Counted from the first letter of the stretch, positions 54,267 to 63,235 are shown. The stretch: DNA of 64,000 nt from Pseudomonadota bacterium (GCA_021847015.1 JAJZVW010000019.1:1-64000), one strand, 5' to 3'. A program made the numbers and translations. Notes: generated by a model from the letters alone, not told the origin.

Positions 54267-56711
54267 TCAGCCAACCACTGCCAGGGGTTGAAACTCGTAT
54301 GCATCGACTCCGCCCAAGGCCCGTTCGGCCCAGGGATCGGTCTGCGCGTAGGTCTGGGAGTGCAGGAAGCGCGCGAACAGCGCCTTGCGGCCGGCCGCAT
54401 CGTCAGCCACGCGGCAGCGGACATAATCGATCCCCACCCGCTCGACCCAGGGCGCGGTGCGCTCCAGGTAGCGGGCCTCCTCGCGGTAGAGTTGCAGGAC
54501 CGCCGCGCAATGCTCCAGCACCTCCGCCTCGCTGGACACATGGACCAGCGGATCGGTAATCCGCACCTCGATACCGCCGTTGCCGCCAACAACGATGTCG
54601 TAGCCGCCTTCGGTGCAGATGATTCCGATGTCCTTGATGGTCGCCTCGGCGCAATTGCGCGGGCAGCCCGAGACGGCCAGCTTGACCTTATGCGGGGTCC
54701 AGCTTCCCCACAGCAGCTTTTCCAGCTCGATGCCCAGCCCGGTCGAATCCCGGGTGCCGAAGCGGCACCATTCGGACCCCACGCAGGTCTTCACCGTGCG
54801 CAGGCCCTTGGCGTAAGCGTGGCCGGACACCAGCCCTGCGGCGTTGAGGTCGGCCCAGACGGCGGGAAGCTGTCCCTTCTTCAGGCCGTACAGGCCGACG
54901 CGCTGGCCGCCGGTCAGCTTGATCTCGGGGATGGCGTATTTTTCCGCCACGTCGGCGACCGCCCGCAGTTCCGCCGGAGTGGCGATACCGCCCCACAGGC
55001 GCGGGATCACCGAATAGGTCCCATCCTTTTGGATGTTGGCGTGGATCCGTTCATTGACGAAACGCGAGCCTTGCTCGGCGACATACTCTCCCGGCCAGGC
55101 GCACAGGAGGTAGTAATTGAGCGCCGGCCGGCACTTGGCACAGCCATCCGGGCTGCTCCACCCCAGCGCCTCGCGGACCGCCGCCTGGGTCTTGAGTTCC
55201 CGGTTGAGGATCGCCTTGCGCACGGCATCGTGGCTGTGCGCGGTGCATTTGCACATGGCCTCCGACGCCACGGCGGCGGTTCCGGTGACGTGGGCGAGGA
55301 TGGCCTGGACGACGCCGCCGCACTGGCCGCAGGAGGAGCCGGCCTTGGTGTGGGCGCGCACCTCTTCGAACGTCGTCAGGCCCTTGGTCCCGATGGCCGA
55401 GACGATGGCCCCCTTGGAAACGCCGTTGCAGCCGCAAACCTGGGCGTCGTCGCTCATGGCGGCGACATCGATGCCGCCCTTCGCGCCTTGGGAATCGGCG
55501 AAAGCCCGGCCGAAGATCAGCCGCTCGCGCAGATCGCCCAGCGGGCGCTGCTCGCGCATCAAGTCGAAATACCAGCCACTGTCGGCGACGTCGCCGTAAA
55601 GGACGGCGCCGACCAGCCGGTCGTCGCGAACCAGCAGCTTGCGGTAAACGCTCTTGCCGCCGTCGCGCAGGACGATTTCGCAATCGTCCTCGTCGGCGGC
55701 GGCGAGGCGGCCGGCGGAGAAGACGTCGATGCCGGTGATCTTGAGGCGGGTGGACAGCGGCGGCGTGGCGTAGGCGGCACCGCCATCCCCGGCAAGACGG
55801 GCGGCGCAGACCTTGGCCTGCTCCCACAGCGGCGCCACCAGGCCGAAGACCTGCCCGTTGTGCTCGACGCATTCGCCGACGGCGGAGATATCGGGATCGG
55901 ACGTCGCCATGTCGTCGCCCACCACCACGCCGCGGTTGATGTCCAGGCCCGCGGCCTTGGCGAGGTCGATGTTGGGCAGGATGCCGATGGCCACCACCAC
56001 CAGATCGGCGGGGATCGCGCGGCCATCGGCCAGGCGCACCCCCTCCACCCTGTCCGTTCCCAGGAATTCCTCGGTCTGGCCTCCGGTGAAGAAATGCAGG
56101 CCGCGCTCCGTCAGGTCCTGCTGGAGCAGGTGGCCGGCCTCCGCGTCAAGCTGCCGCTCCATCAGGGTCTCCATCAGGTGGACGACCGCCACCGACATCC
56201 CCTGGCGCCGCAGCCCCCACGCCGCTTCCAACCCCAGCAGGCCGCCGCCGATGACGACGGCGCGCGTCCCGGAGCGGGCGGCCTCCAGCATCGCCTCGAC
56301 GTCCGCGATGCCGCGGAAGGCGACCACGCCCGGCAGGTCCAGCCCCGGCAGGCGCGGCATCAGGGGCTTGGCGCCGGTCGCCAGCAGCAGCTTGTCGTAG
56401 GGCGCGACCACGCCCTGGACGGTCGTGACCGTCCTGGCCGCGCGGTCGATGGCGATCACGGGATCGCCCGTGTGCAGGGCTATGCCGTTCTCGGCGTACC
56501 ATTCGCGCCGGTTGACGACGATGTCCTCGACCCGCTTTTCGCCGGCCAGCACCGAGGACAGCAGGATGCGGTTGTAATTGGGGTGGGGCTCGGCGCCGAA
56601 CACCGTGATGCCGTAGCGCACCGGCGCGCGGCCGAGCAGCTCCTCGACGGTCCGCATCCCGGCCATGCCATTGCCGACAACAACCAAACGTTGACGGACA
56701 GCTTTGTTCAT
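54267..56711 (-). CDS. nirB: Assimilatory NAD(P)H nitrite reductase large subunit
   Basis: Siroheme flavoprotein of 814 residues making ammonium from nitrite. Order of parts: FAD/NAD(P) domain (VVVGNGMAGMRTVEEL at the start, AVVIGGGLLGLEAAWGLR), two BFD-type [2Fe-2S] segments (CGCNGVSKG...CGQCGG and CKCTAHSH...CAKC), then the sulfite-reductase-like half with TCVGSEWCRFGTRDS and VSGCPRNCAEA binding the siroheme-linked [4Fe-4S]. Strong AGAGGAGG before the ATG. It is the first gene of the operon and carries a regulated leader. Confidence 0.95.
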   Translation of the reverse strand: MNKAVRQRLVVVGNGMAGMRTVEELLGRAPVRYGITVFGAEPHPNYNRILLSSVLAGEKRVEDIVVNRREWYAENGIALHTGDPVIAIDRAARTVTTVQGVVAPYDKLLLATGAKPLMPRLPGLDLPGVVAFRGIADVEAMLEAARSGTRAVVIGGGLLGLEAAWGLRRQGMSVAVVHLMETLMERQLDAEAGHLLQQDLTERGLHFFTGGQTEEFLGTDRVEGVRLADGRAIPADLVVVAIGILPNIDLAKAAGLDINRGVVVGDDMATSDPDISAVGECVEHNGQVFGLVAPLWEQAKVCAARLAGDGGAAYATPPLSTRLKITGIDVFSAGRLAAADEDDCEIVLRDGGKSVYRKLLVRDDRLVGAVLYGDVADSGWYFDLMREQRPLGDLRERLIFGRAFADSQGAKGGIDVAAMSDDAQVCGCNGVSKGAIVSAIGTKGLTTFEEVRAHTKAGSSCGQCGGVVQAILAHVTGTAAVASEAMCKCTAHSHDAVRKAILNRELKTQAAVREALGWSSPDGCAKCRPALNYYLLCAWPGEYVAEQGSRFVNERIHANIQKDGTYSVIPRLWGGIATPAELRAVADVAEKYAIPEIKLTGGQRVGLYGLKKGQLPAVWADLNAAGLVSGHAYAKGLRTVKTCVGSEWCRFGTRDSTGLGIELEKLLWGSWTPHKVKLAVSGCPRNCAEATIKDIGIICTEGGYDIVVGGNGGIEVRITDPLVHVSSEAEVLEHCAAVLQLYREEARYLERTAPWVERVGIDYVRCRVADDAAGRKALFARFLHSQTYAQTDPWAERALGGVDAYEFQPLAVVG

Positions 56712-56747
56712 TCTTGCCTCCTCTTGCCCCGCTGCGGGGACCGGGCC

Positions 56748-56818
56748 AAAAAAAAAGGCGCTCCAGCGAAGCGATGCGCCTCCCGTCGGCGGGAAGCCTG
56801 CTTCGTTGGAACGCCTTT
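56748..56818 (-). terminator. Leader terminator upstream of nirB
   Basis: On the minus strand a 19-base arm (56800-56818) pairs with 56754-56772 (17 of 19 exact, the rest G-U) and is followed by nine T. It lies 37 bases before nirB, so transcripts should stop unless antiterminated. NasT-type ANTAR proteins are known to antiterminate such leaders; nasT is encoded 1.4 kb away. Confidence 0.82.
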
Positions 56819-56912
56819 GTTCCTGTCGCCGGCGGGGCGTCGTTGCCCGGGCCGGCCGATATCATTGCGCGATGCCGGCCCTCGCCATTGAGAGGCCGGT
56901 CATCAATTTCCT

Positions 56913-56929
56913 AGCAAGCCCGATGCCAA
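56913..56929 (-). promoter_or_regulatory. Sigma-54 promoter of nirB operon
   Basis: TTGGCATCGGGCTTGCT has the GG and GC elements 10 bases apart and one change (TGGCAT) from the -24 consensus. The transcript would start near 56901 and give a leader of about 190 bases containing the terminator hairpin. Confidence 0.7.
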
Positions 56930-57013
56930 TGCGGACACGCGGGGACGTCGCGGAGTCCCCGGCGGCTTCCGTCCGTTTGGCGCCTATTTTTTAGGCTATT
57001 GCGCGCAACATGA

Positions 57014-58096
57014 TTAAATTATGGGCTCTTCCTCGTCCGGGGGAACGTCCACCCCCTGGCGCGTCGCCGCCAGCCGGTACAGGTCGGGACGGAACACCGT
57101 CTCCGCCAACCGCAGGCGATCCGTTTCGGGGGGCAACTGGCCGTACTGAGCCATCCGGTCCAGGTACCACAGGGCATGCGAGCGCCAGGGGACGTTGGCG
57201 GCCGGGCGGTGGAACCGGATCAGGTCCCCGGGCAGGCTATCCTCGCCCAACAGCGGGGCGGCCACAGCGCCGACCGGGAGGTTCAGAAGGTGGGGCCGCG
57301 CCAGGATCTCGGCGGTCTCGGCGCGGTTGTCATCGCACCATCGGGCGGCGCCGATCAGGGCCTCGAGAACGGCCAAATGGGTTTCGGGATGGGCCTCGGC
57401 CCAGGCGCGGGTGACGGCGAATACCTTTTCCACCCGGCCTGGGGAAACGTCGCCGCTGGTAAGGATGACGCGCCCCAGCCCCTGGCGCATGGCCAGCGCG
57501 CCCCACGGCTCGCCGACGCAGACCCCGGCGATGTCGCCCGCCGACAATCGGGCCACCATTTGCGGCGGAGGCACGACGACCAGCCGGACATCCCGGTCAA
57601 CGGCGATACCGCCCGAATCCAGCCACGCGATGAGATCGTAGGTGTGGGACGACACGGGGTGGACGCTGGCGAAGGTCAACGGCTCCCGCCCCTCCTCCCG
57701 ATCCGCCTCCACCAGCCGGCGCAGCAGGGTGGCCGGCAGCGGCCGCATGCGCGCGGCGCCGGGGTTGATGGCGGCCAGCCGATCCCACACCGCGTTGGCC
57801 AGGGTGACGGTGGTGCCGCCCAGACTGAGCGCCAAGCCCGTCATCATGGGCACCCCCACCGGCGAGACGCCCGCGCTCATGGCCAGCGGCAACGGCGCCA
57901 GCATATGGGCGCCATCCAGCACCCCCACCGCCACCTTGTCGCGGATGCTCGCCCACGACGATTCCCGGCTGATCTCCACATCCAGGCCCATGGCGGCGAA
58001 GAAGCCGCGCTCCCGGGCGATCGCCAGCGGGGCGCAATCCACCAGCGGCACCATGCCCAGCGTCAGCCGCGTCTTTTCCAACCGTGCCTTGGCCAT
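57014..58096 (-). CDS. nasS: Nitrate/nitrite sensor NasS
   Basis: A 360-residue relative of the NrtA/SsuA binding proteins but without a signal peptide, as expected for cytoplasmic NasS, which holds NasT until nitrate or nitrite binds. Blocks include MVPLVDCAPLAIARERGFFA at the N-terminus, DGAHMLAPLPLAMSAG, and SAGDIAGVCVGEPWGALA. I chose ATG 58096 because AGAGG lies about 7 bases upstream; TTG 58114 would overlap nasT codons less sensibly. It lies 10 bases after nasT. Confidence 0.9.
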   Translation of the reverse strand: MAKARLEKTRLTLGMVPLVDCAPLAIARERGFFAAMGLDVEISRESSWASIRDKVAVGVLDGAHMLAPLPLAMSAGVSPVGVPMMTGLALSLGGTTVTLANAVWDRLAAINPGAARMRPLPATLLRRLVEADREEGREPLTFASVHPVSSHTYDLIAWLDSGGIAVDRDVRLVVVPPPQMVARLSAGDIAGVCVGEPWGALAMRQGLGRVILTSGDVSPGRVEKVFAVTRAWAEAHPETHLAVLEALIGAARWCDDNRAETAEILARPHLLNLPVGAVAAPLLGEDSLPGDLIRFHRPAANVPWRSHALWYLDRMAQYGQLPPETDRLRLAETVFRPDLYRLAATRQGVDVPPDEEEPII

Positions 58097-58106
58097 GTCT
58101 TGCCTC

Positions 58107-58685
58107 TCAGCCAAGCAACTGGGCCGCTTCGATGATCCGGTTGGCGATGTCCGCCAGCCGGACCTTCCGGTCCATCGCCATTTTCCGCATCAGCCGGTAG
58201 GCCTCCTCCTCGCCGCAACCGCGCTGCCTCATCAGGATGCCCTTGGCCTTTTCCACCAGCTTGCGTTCGGCCAGCGTCGCCTTGGTGCGCCCCAGCTCGC
58301 TGCGCAACTCCTGGAACTGCCGGAACCGGGCTATGGCCACGTCCACCACCGGCTTGACCCGCTCAGGCTTGAGGCCATCGACCACATAGGCGCTCACCCC
58401 CGCCTCGACGGCGGCGCGGATGGTTTCGGGGTTGCCGTCCTGGGCGAACATCACCACCGGCCGGCCGCAATCGAAGGTCACGCGGCGCATGTCTTCCAGC
58501 ATGTCGCGGTCCGGGCTGTCGATATCGACGATAATGACGTCCGCGGCCAACTCCGTCACGCGATGAGCCGGACAGGCGCCCGCGCCAAGCACGGCCACCA
58601 CCTGGAACCCGTTCGCGGTCAGGGCCTGCGTGACGAGGGCCGCCCGTTCACGTTCGTCGTCCACCACAATAACCCGCAACGACAT
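58107..58685 (-). CDS. nasT: ANTAR-domain antiterminator NasT
   Basis: A 192-residue regulator with a receiver-like N-terminus (VIVVDDERERAALV, VDIDSPDRDML) and a C-terminal ANTAR RNA-binding domain (LAERKLVEKAKGILMRQRG, then AYRLMRKMAMDRKVRLADIA). NasT binds leader hairpins and prevents termination when released by NasS. Its own start lies just after a sigma-54 promoter, and the downstream nirB leader has the expected terminator. Confidence 0.94.
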   Translation of the reverse strand: MSLRVIVVDDERERAALVTQALTANGFQVVAVLGAGACPAHRVTELAADVIIVDIDSPDRDMLEDMRRVTFDCGRPVVMFAQDGNPETIRAAVEAGVSAYVVDGLKPERVKPVVDVAIARFRQFQELRSELGRTKATLAERKLVEKAKGILMRQRGCGEEEAYRLMRKMAMDRKVRLADIANRIIEAAQLLG

Positions 58686-58717
58686 GGTCTTCTCGCGCCG
58701 TTAGCCGGCGCGGACGA

Positions 58718-58734
58718 CGCAAGCGCCGTGCCAG
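58718..58734 (-). promoter_or_regulatory. Sigma-54 promoter of nasTS
   Basis: CTGGCACGGCGCTTGCG matches the -24/-12 consensus (TGGCAC-N5-TTGC) exactly with the required 10-base spacing. It lies about 33 bases before the nasT start. Control by NtrC is expected from the family, but no NtrC site was identified. Confidence 0.78.
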
Positions 58735-58770
58735 CGCCGCCCGCGGAAAACCGAATTGCCGCCGCAGGAC

Positions 58771-58800
58771 GTTTCCGCCGCCTCAGAAGCCGGCGGAAAC
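58771..58800 (-). terminator. Hairpin spanning the porin stop codon
   Basis: A 10-bp perfect stem GTTTCCGCCG/CGGCGGAAAC encloses the end of the porin gene. There is no T-run, so if it ends transcription it does so weakly or with help. Confidence 0.4.
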
Positions 58801-60150
58801 GAACGCCCACATGGCGTTGGTGTTGGCCAGCGCGCCCAGGCCGCCACTGGTATCGGCGAAACCGGCATTGCTGGCGTGGTACTTGGCGTATTCCAGCCCG
58901 CCGGTGATATGCGGGGTGACGGGATAGGTCCACGAGAAATCCCATTCGTGGCCGAAATCCTTGTCCTGGTAGTCCGACCGGAAGGCGTAGCAGCGGACCA
59001 GCAGATTGGAGCCGAACAGCTTGGCGCCGCCGGTGGCGTAGGCGCTGCGCAGCCCCTCCTTCGGCGTGGTCAGGAACATCTCGGCCCAGCCGTTGAAGGC
59101 GTGCTTGGTGGCGAGCGGCGTCTGGAAGCCGTAGCGGCCGCCGTTGGAGCCCATCACCATGTAGTCGGCGCCGAGGAACACATCCTTCCATTTCAGCTTG
59201 CCGCCGCCGTGGCCATAGGCGGCGTCGATGGCGGGATCGCCGCCGTCATAGGCGACCTGCCGGGCGTACTCGCCGACATAGTCCACCCCGAGGCCGGCGG
59301 GAAAATCGAGGCTGCCGTGGAGCCGGCCGCCGTAGGTGGCGCTGTTGCACGACCGCGCGGTGGTGGCGATGTAGCAGCCGGCGGCGCCGGGAAGCTGGGT
59401 GTAGGGCAGGTTCGACTCGTTACCGTACCAATAGCCGAAGCCGTCCACCTGGACCGCCTCGAACCGGGTCCAGTTCGCCTCGGCCAGGTAGGTGTTCTGG
59501 TCAACCTCCTGGTTCAGGATGTCCTTGAGTCCGAACAGATAGGCGCCGAAGAGCTTGACGTCGGGCAGGCTTTGGTTGGAGGCGCTGACGGCGTCGAAGG
59601 TCTGCATGTTCTGGCGGAAATCGACGTTGCCGACGAAACGCTGGTCGTCGAGCGTGATGATCTGCCGCCCCGCCACCATCCGCGTGTCGGAAAGCCCCTC
59701 GTAGCTGACGAAGGCCTGGTTGACGTTGGCCGCCCGCGGGTCGGGGATGTTGGCCCGCGAGGGATGGTTGGCGACCCCGTTGACGCCGGCGATGCCGGGG
59801 ATGTTGTAGGTGTCGGTGTCGAGCACGGCGACGTCGATGAATTGGAGCGTCGCGCCCAGCCCCTCCATCGGCTTGGTGCTGTAGCCCACCAGGGTGCGCA
59901 CCGTCGCCGCCTGCGACTCGGCCTTGCCCTGCTGCTGGACGATTTCGTAGCGCGGGCGCACCTGCACGCTCGGCTGTCCCTGGGTGATCGCGTCCCCCAG
60001 CGTGTCGGCCAGGCTCGATCCATCGCCCGAATCCGCCCGCGCCGCCCCCCCGGCGGCGATGGTGCCGGCCAATGCGACAAAAACAATGCGACCAAGAATT
60101 AATTCCCCAGCCCGGGTTCCCCGCCCCGAGTGCAATGTTGGTGATGTCAT
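58783..60150 (-). CDS. Outer-membrane beta-barrel porin
   Basis: A 455-residue secreted protein: long signal peptide (hydrophobic about 20-38, cleavage near GGAARA), then alternating polar/aromatic strands typical of a barrel and a C-terminal Phe (FVSAGF) for outer-membrane insertion. Segments PRYEIVQQQGKAESQAATVRT (shortened) and GRQIITLDDQRFVGNVDFRQ resemble alginate-export-type porins. GGAGGGA precedes the ATG. Its position upstream of nasT suggests, but does not prove, a role in anion uptake. Confidence 0.8.
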   Translation of the reverse strand: MTSPTLHSGRGTRAGELILGRIVFVALAGTIAAGGAARADSGDGSSLADTLGDAITQGQPSVQVRPRYEIVQQQGKAESQAATVRTLVGYSTKPMEGLGATLQFIDVAVLDTDTYNIPGIAGVNGVANHPSRANIPDPRAANVNQAFVSYEGLSDTRMVAGRQIITLDDQRFVGNVDFRQNMQTFDAVSASNQSLPDVKLFGAYLFGLKDILNQEVDQNTYLAEANWTRFEAVQVDGFGYWYGNESNLPYTQLPGAAGCYIATTARSCNSATYGGRLHGSLDFPAGLGVDYVGEYARQVAYDGGDPAIDAAYGHGGGKLKWKDVFLGADYMVMGSNGGRYGFQTPLATKHAFNGWAEMFLTTPKEGLRSAYATGGAKLFGSNLLVRCYAFRSDYQDKDFGHEWDFSWTYPVTPHITGGLEYAKYHASNAGFADTSGGLGALANTNAMWAFVSAGF

Positions 60151-60506
60151 TTCCGTCCCTCCGAAACAGCGGATGCCGGACTGAACAGTTTTTCATTTTA
60201 CTTTTGACCAATTTGCTTAGGATCATTGGCCGGCATCCTTTCCGAACCTCGACAATAATCCTATACGGATCGTGATAGAAGACGCCATCGGCACCGATGA
60301 ACGTGGAGGTAGCGCGTGACGGCGCCGTGCCGGGGCCTGCCGGACGCACGACCCGTCCATCGCCCCGCTGGAAAAATCGGTTTGGCGTAATACCTGAGTC
60401 ACAGGGCCCCGGCTCCGGCCGTCTTGACCTGACGGGGCCGCTTCCGTCAGCGTGGCGTGGAGAGTCGGCTCCAAAGCCCGCGGCCGGGATTGCAGGGAAA
60501 CGGACG
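60151..60506. other. Divergent gap between porin and aat
   Basis: 356 bp without a gene. 60180-60290 is AT-rich and should contain the porin promoter; I found no sigma-54 element here. The part next to aat is GC-rich and featureless. Confidence 0.5.
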
Positions 60507-61154
60507 ATGCGGCCATTGACGTCGGATCTGCTGCTGCGCGCTTACGCCATGGGCATCTTCCCCATGGCGCGGTCGCGCCACGACCCCCGCCTCTACTGGA
60601 TCGACCCCGACCAGCGCGGCATCCTGCCCCTGGACGAGTTCCACGTCCCGCGCAGCCTGCGCAAGACGCTGAAGCGGGACACGTTCGAGGTGCGTTGCGA
60701 CACCGCGTTCGAAGAGGTGATGCACGGCTGCGCCGAGCCCACCGCCGACCGCCCGGACACGTGGATCAACGACGAGATCGTGCGGCTCTTCGTCGAATTG
60801 CACCGCCTCGGCCTCGCCCACTCGGTCGAGACCTGGGCCGGCGGCCGTCTGGTCGGCGGCCTCTACGGCCTCGGCCTGGGCGCGGCTTTCTTCGGCGAAA
60901 GCATGTTCAGCCGCGCCACCGACGCCTCCAAGGCGGCACTCGTCCATCTGGTGGCCCGGCTGATCCGAGGGGGATACCAGTTGCTGGACACCCAGTTCGT
61001 CACCGAGCACCTGACCCGCTTCGGCGCGGTGGAAATCCCCCGCGAGGATTACCTGTGCCGCCTGACCCGGGCGCTGGACACGCCCGCCGTGTTCTACCGC
61101 GGCGAGGTGGATTGGGAGGAATCGTTGCGGCAGTCCAGCACCCAGATGTCGTAG
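60507..61154 (+). CDS. aat: Leucyl/phenylalanyl-tRNA protein transferase Aat
   Basis: Adds Leu or Phe to proteins with N-terminal Arg or Lys, marking them for ClpS/ClpAP. The 215-residue product has the family order: LLLRAYAMGIFPMA, YWIDPDQRGILPLD, HVPRSLRKTLKR, TWINDEIV, HSVETWAGGRLVGGLYGLGLGAAFFGESMFS (in pieces) and LLDTQFVTEHL. Start chosen at ATG 60507, where the domain begins. Its 3' end overlaps the convergent DUF2155 gene by 61 bases. Confidence 0.94.
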   Translation: MRPLTSDLLLRAYAMGIFPMARSRHDPRLYWIDPDQRGILPLDEFHVPRSLRKTLKRDTFEVRCDTAFEEVMHGCAEPTADRPDTWINDEIVRLFVELHRLGLAHSVETWAGGRLVGGLYGLGLGAAFFGESMFSRATDASKAALVHLVARLIRGGYQLLDTQFVTEHLTRFGAVEIPREDYLCRLTRALDTPAVFYRGEVDWEESLRQSSTQMS

Positions 61155-61699
61155 ATGGGGTGCTCCATGGCCGAGAGCGCCGGGCTGGAAGCGAACATCC
61201 AGCCGCGGAACAGGCTTTTCGCCGGCCGGTCCTGGCGCAAATCCCAGATGTCCAGGAACGCGGCGCTTTCCGGACTTTCCTCGGGCGGGTGCTTCTTGCA
61301 GGCGCGGGCGATGATTTCCAGCGTGCCGAAATGGACGGGCTGGCCCACCGGCGCCTCCAGCGTGATCACCTGCGCGGTGACCTTGTCCAATCCGCCCAGC
61401 ACGGCGATGCCCAGCGACAGATCCTCCTCGCCGGGGACCGGCGCGTTCCCCGCCGACGACCCTGCCGGGGATTGGCCGGGCTGGGGCTGGACCGGAGCCG
61501 GCTGCGCCTGAGCCGGGGCCGGCGGAATCGGCGCGAACACGCCGTCCCCCGCGGGCGCCGAAACGGCCGCGGGAACCGGGAGCGGAGGCGGCACGGCGAC
61601 GGCCGGCGGAACGGGCTGGGCCTGCTGCGCCTGGGCGGCACCCGGCGGCACGGCCGCCATCAGCGCCGCCAGAACCGCCGCCGCCGCCAATCTCCTCAC
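61094..61699 (-). CDS. Secreted DUF2155 protein
   Basis: A 201-residue protein with a signal peptide (to about AAQAQ), a long Pro/Ala/Gln-rich linker (about 25-90), and a C-terminal DUF2155 domain: LGGLDKVTAQVITLEAPVG, EIIARACKKHPPEESPESAAF, and MFASSPALSAMEHPIYDIWVLDC. DUF2155 proteins are alphaproteobacterial, of unknown function. It overlaps aat at its end and mlaD at its start (4 bases). Confidence 0.88.
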   Translation of the reverse strand: MRRLAAAAVLAALMAAVPPGAAQAQQAQPVPPAVAVPPPLPVPAAVSAPAGDGVFAPIPPAPAQAQPAPVQPQPGQSPAGSSAGNAPVPGEEDLSLGIAVLGGLDKVTAQVITLEAPVGQPVHFGTLEIIARACKKHPPEESPESAAFLDIWDLRQDRPAKSLFRGWMFASSPALSAMEHPIYDIWVLDCRNDSSQSTSPR

Positions 61700-62241
61700 T
61701 TTTGCGCCCCGTCCCGATCGGCGCCCGGCGCCGGGCCCGCTTCAGCCGGAGAGGCGGACGGCGCCGCCGCGCCCGGCGTCTTCGACGCGGCCGGCTGCTC
61801 GGCGGTGGCGAGGAAGATGAGGTCGCCCACCAGTTCCTCGATGGATTTGTGCTCCTTGGTATGGGCCAGATCGCCGCCGGCGGCGATGTCCTCGCCGCTG
61901 CGTCCCGGCTCCAGGCGGATGAACTTGCCGCCCAGCAGCCCTTCGGTGGACACGCTGGCCACCGTATCGACCGGAAGCTTGATGTCCGGACGGATGGCCA
62001 TCTTCACCACCGCGTTGAAGCTGGTGGGGTCCAGCACCATCGAGGTCACGGTGCCCACCTTGATGCCGTTGATGCGGACGTCGGCGCCGACGTCGAGGCC
62101 GCCGACGCTGGTGAATTGCGCCGACACCGAATAGCCCTTGATCGCCTTGAGTTCGGAATGGGTGTAGGCGAAGACCAGGAAGAACCCGGCGACCAGGAGC
62201 ACGACGGCCCCCATGATGGTTTCGATCAGGTGACGTCCCAT
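61696..62241 (-). CDS. MlaD-family phospholipid transport protein
   Basis: A 181-residue protein with one N-terminal membrane helix (about 7-25) and an MCE/MlaD domain (VSAQFTSVGGLDVGADVRI, then GLLGGKFIRLEPG). MlaD hexamers bind phospholipids between inner and outer membranes. The C-terminal Pro/Ala tail is low complexity. It lies 10 bases after a second mlaD-like gene; other Mla genes are absent from the window. Confidence 0.88.
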   Translation of the reverse strand: MGRHLIETIMGAVVLLVAGFFLVFAYTHSELKAIKGYSVSAQFTSVGGLDVGADVRINGIKVGTVTSMVLDPTSFNAVVKMAIRPDIKLPVDTVASVSTEGLLGGKFIRLEPGRSGEDIAAGGDLAHTKEHKSIEELVGDLIFLATAEQPAASKTPGAAAPSASPAEAGPAPGADRDGAQK

Positions 62242-62251
62242 GGGTTCCCCT

Positions 62252-62743
62252 CTATAGGCGTTCGTTGGGCAGCGGCTTGCCCAGATAGCCGCGCTTGGCC
62301 CGCGCCTGATCGACGATCATTTCCAGCAGGTCGTCGAGGGCCATGGAATCCTGCGTATAGGAAATCTCGCCGCCCGGCTTGATCTCGGTTTCCTCCGCCC
62401 CGGGCCGCAACTCGATGAACTTGCTGCCAAGCAGCCCGTCGGTCTGGATGGCGGCGGCGGTATCGCTGGGCAGCGACACGTCCCGGGCGACGCTCAAGGT
62501 GGTGACCGCGCGGAAGTCGCCGTCCAGCCGTTCGGCGACGATCTTGCCCACCTTCACCCCCGAAAGGCGCACCTCGCTGCCGATCGCGAGGCCGTCCGCA
62601 CGGTGGAACCGGGCGATGACGTCATACCCGCCGGCGATGCCGGGACCGGCCTCCTTGCCGTAGACGATGGCGAGCAGAAGCGCCGCAACCGCCAGGACCA
62701 CCGCGCCGATGGCGGCGTCCCGATCCTCCCCTTTGACCCTCAT
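62252..62743 (-). CDS. MlaD-family protein, second copy
   Basis: A 163-residue paralogue of its neighbour: N-terminal membrane helix (about 10-26), then VIARFHRADGLAIGSEVRLSG in the MlaD domain and TDGLLGSKFIELRPGAEE. Start at ATG 62743 with AAGGGA upstream. Two tandem MlaD-like proteins may form mixed rings, which is inference. Confidence 0.87.
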   Translation of the reverse strand: MRVKGEDRDAAIGAVVLAVAALLLAIVYGKEAGPGIAGGYDVIARFHRADGLAIGSEVRLSGVKVGKIVAERLDGDFRAVTTLSVARDVSLPSDTAAAIQTDGLLGSKFIELRPGAEETEIKPGGEISYTQDSMALDDLLEMIVDQARAKRGYLGKPLPNERL

Positions 62744-62766
62744 GCTCGTCCCTTCGTGGTCAGGAT

Positions 62767-63117
62767 TCAGGGCCGCCACGCCTCGTAATCGCCGGTGGCG
62801 CGTTGGCGCCGGCCGCCGCGCAGATCGTGGCCCGGCGGCAGATAGGCGCCGGCCGTGCCCGTGCGGTTGGGTTCGTGAGGCTTGCGCCAGGGCGCGCGCG
62901 CCTCGTCGGTCAGGGGCGCCTCCGTGGTGTAGTGCAGCCAGGCGTGCCATTCGGTCGGCACCGTGCTGGCCTCGGGCCGGCCCTTGTAGAGCACCCAGCG
63001 CCGGGCCCGGCGCCCATTCGGCGCGCCCTTCTCCACGTAATAGCGGTTGCCGGACTGGTCCGAGCCGACATAGCGGCCCTTCGCCCATGTGTAGATGAGG
63101 GTACCCAAAGTGGTCAT
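62767..63117 (-). CDS. NDUFA12-family complex I accessory protein
   Basis: A 116-residue homologue of the mitochondrial complex I subunit NDUFA12. Matching blocks are TWAKGRYVGSDQSGNRYYVEK near the N-terminus (partly quoted), RRWVLYKGRPEASTVPTEWH and HYTTEAPL, with EPNRTGTAGAYLPPG further on. Such subunits are restricted to alphaproteobacteria and mitochondria and help assemble complex I. It sits upstream of the mlaD pair in the same direction. Confidence 0.92.
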   Translation of the reverse strand: MTTLGTLIYTWAKGRYVGSDQSGNRYYVEKGAPNGRRARRWVLYKGRPEASTVPTEWHAWLHYTTEAPLTDEARAPWRKPHEPNRTGTAGAYLPPGHDLRGGRRQRATGDYEAWRP

Positions 63118-63235
63118 CGCGTCACCGGTGTCTGCCGGAAATTCCGCCGGGGACTATGGCAAAAGCGGCTTACGCCGTCCAGAGGCAGCCCGAGGGGCGC
63201 GCGCCGGTTCTCATCATGCGGCGTCAGGGCATGCC

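Larger units (their letters stand above)
56712..57013. other. nirB promoter and leader region
   Basis: About 300 bases between nasS and nirB, all non-coding: a sigma-54 promoter (56913-56929), GC stems between 56830 and 56905, and a long hairpin plus T-run (56748-56818). Confidence 0.8.

Noticed and set aside
54207-56891. An 894-codon plus-strand frame across the nitrite reductase genes
   Set aside because: Antisense shadow of nirB, which carries all expected motifs; the translated product is Gly/Ala/His-rich and matches nothing.
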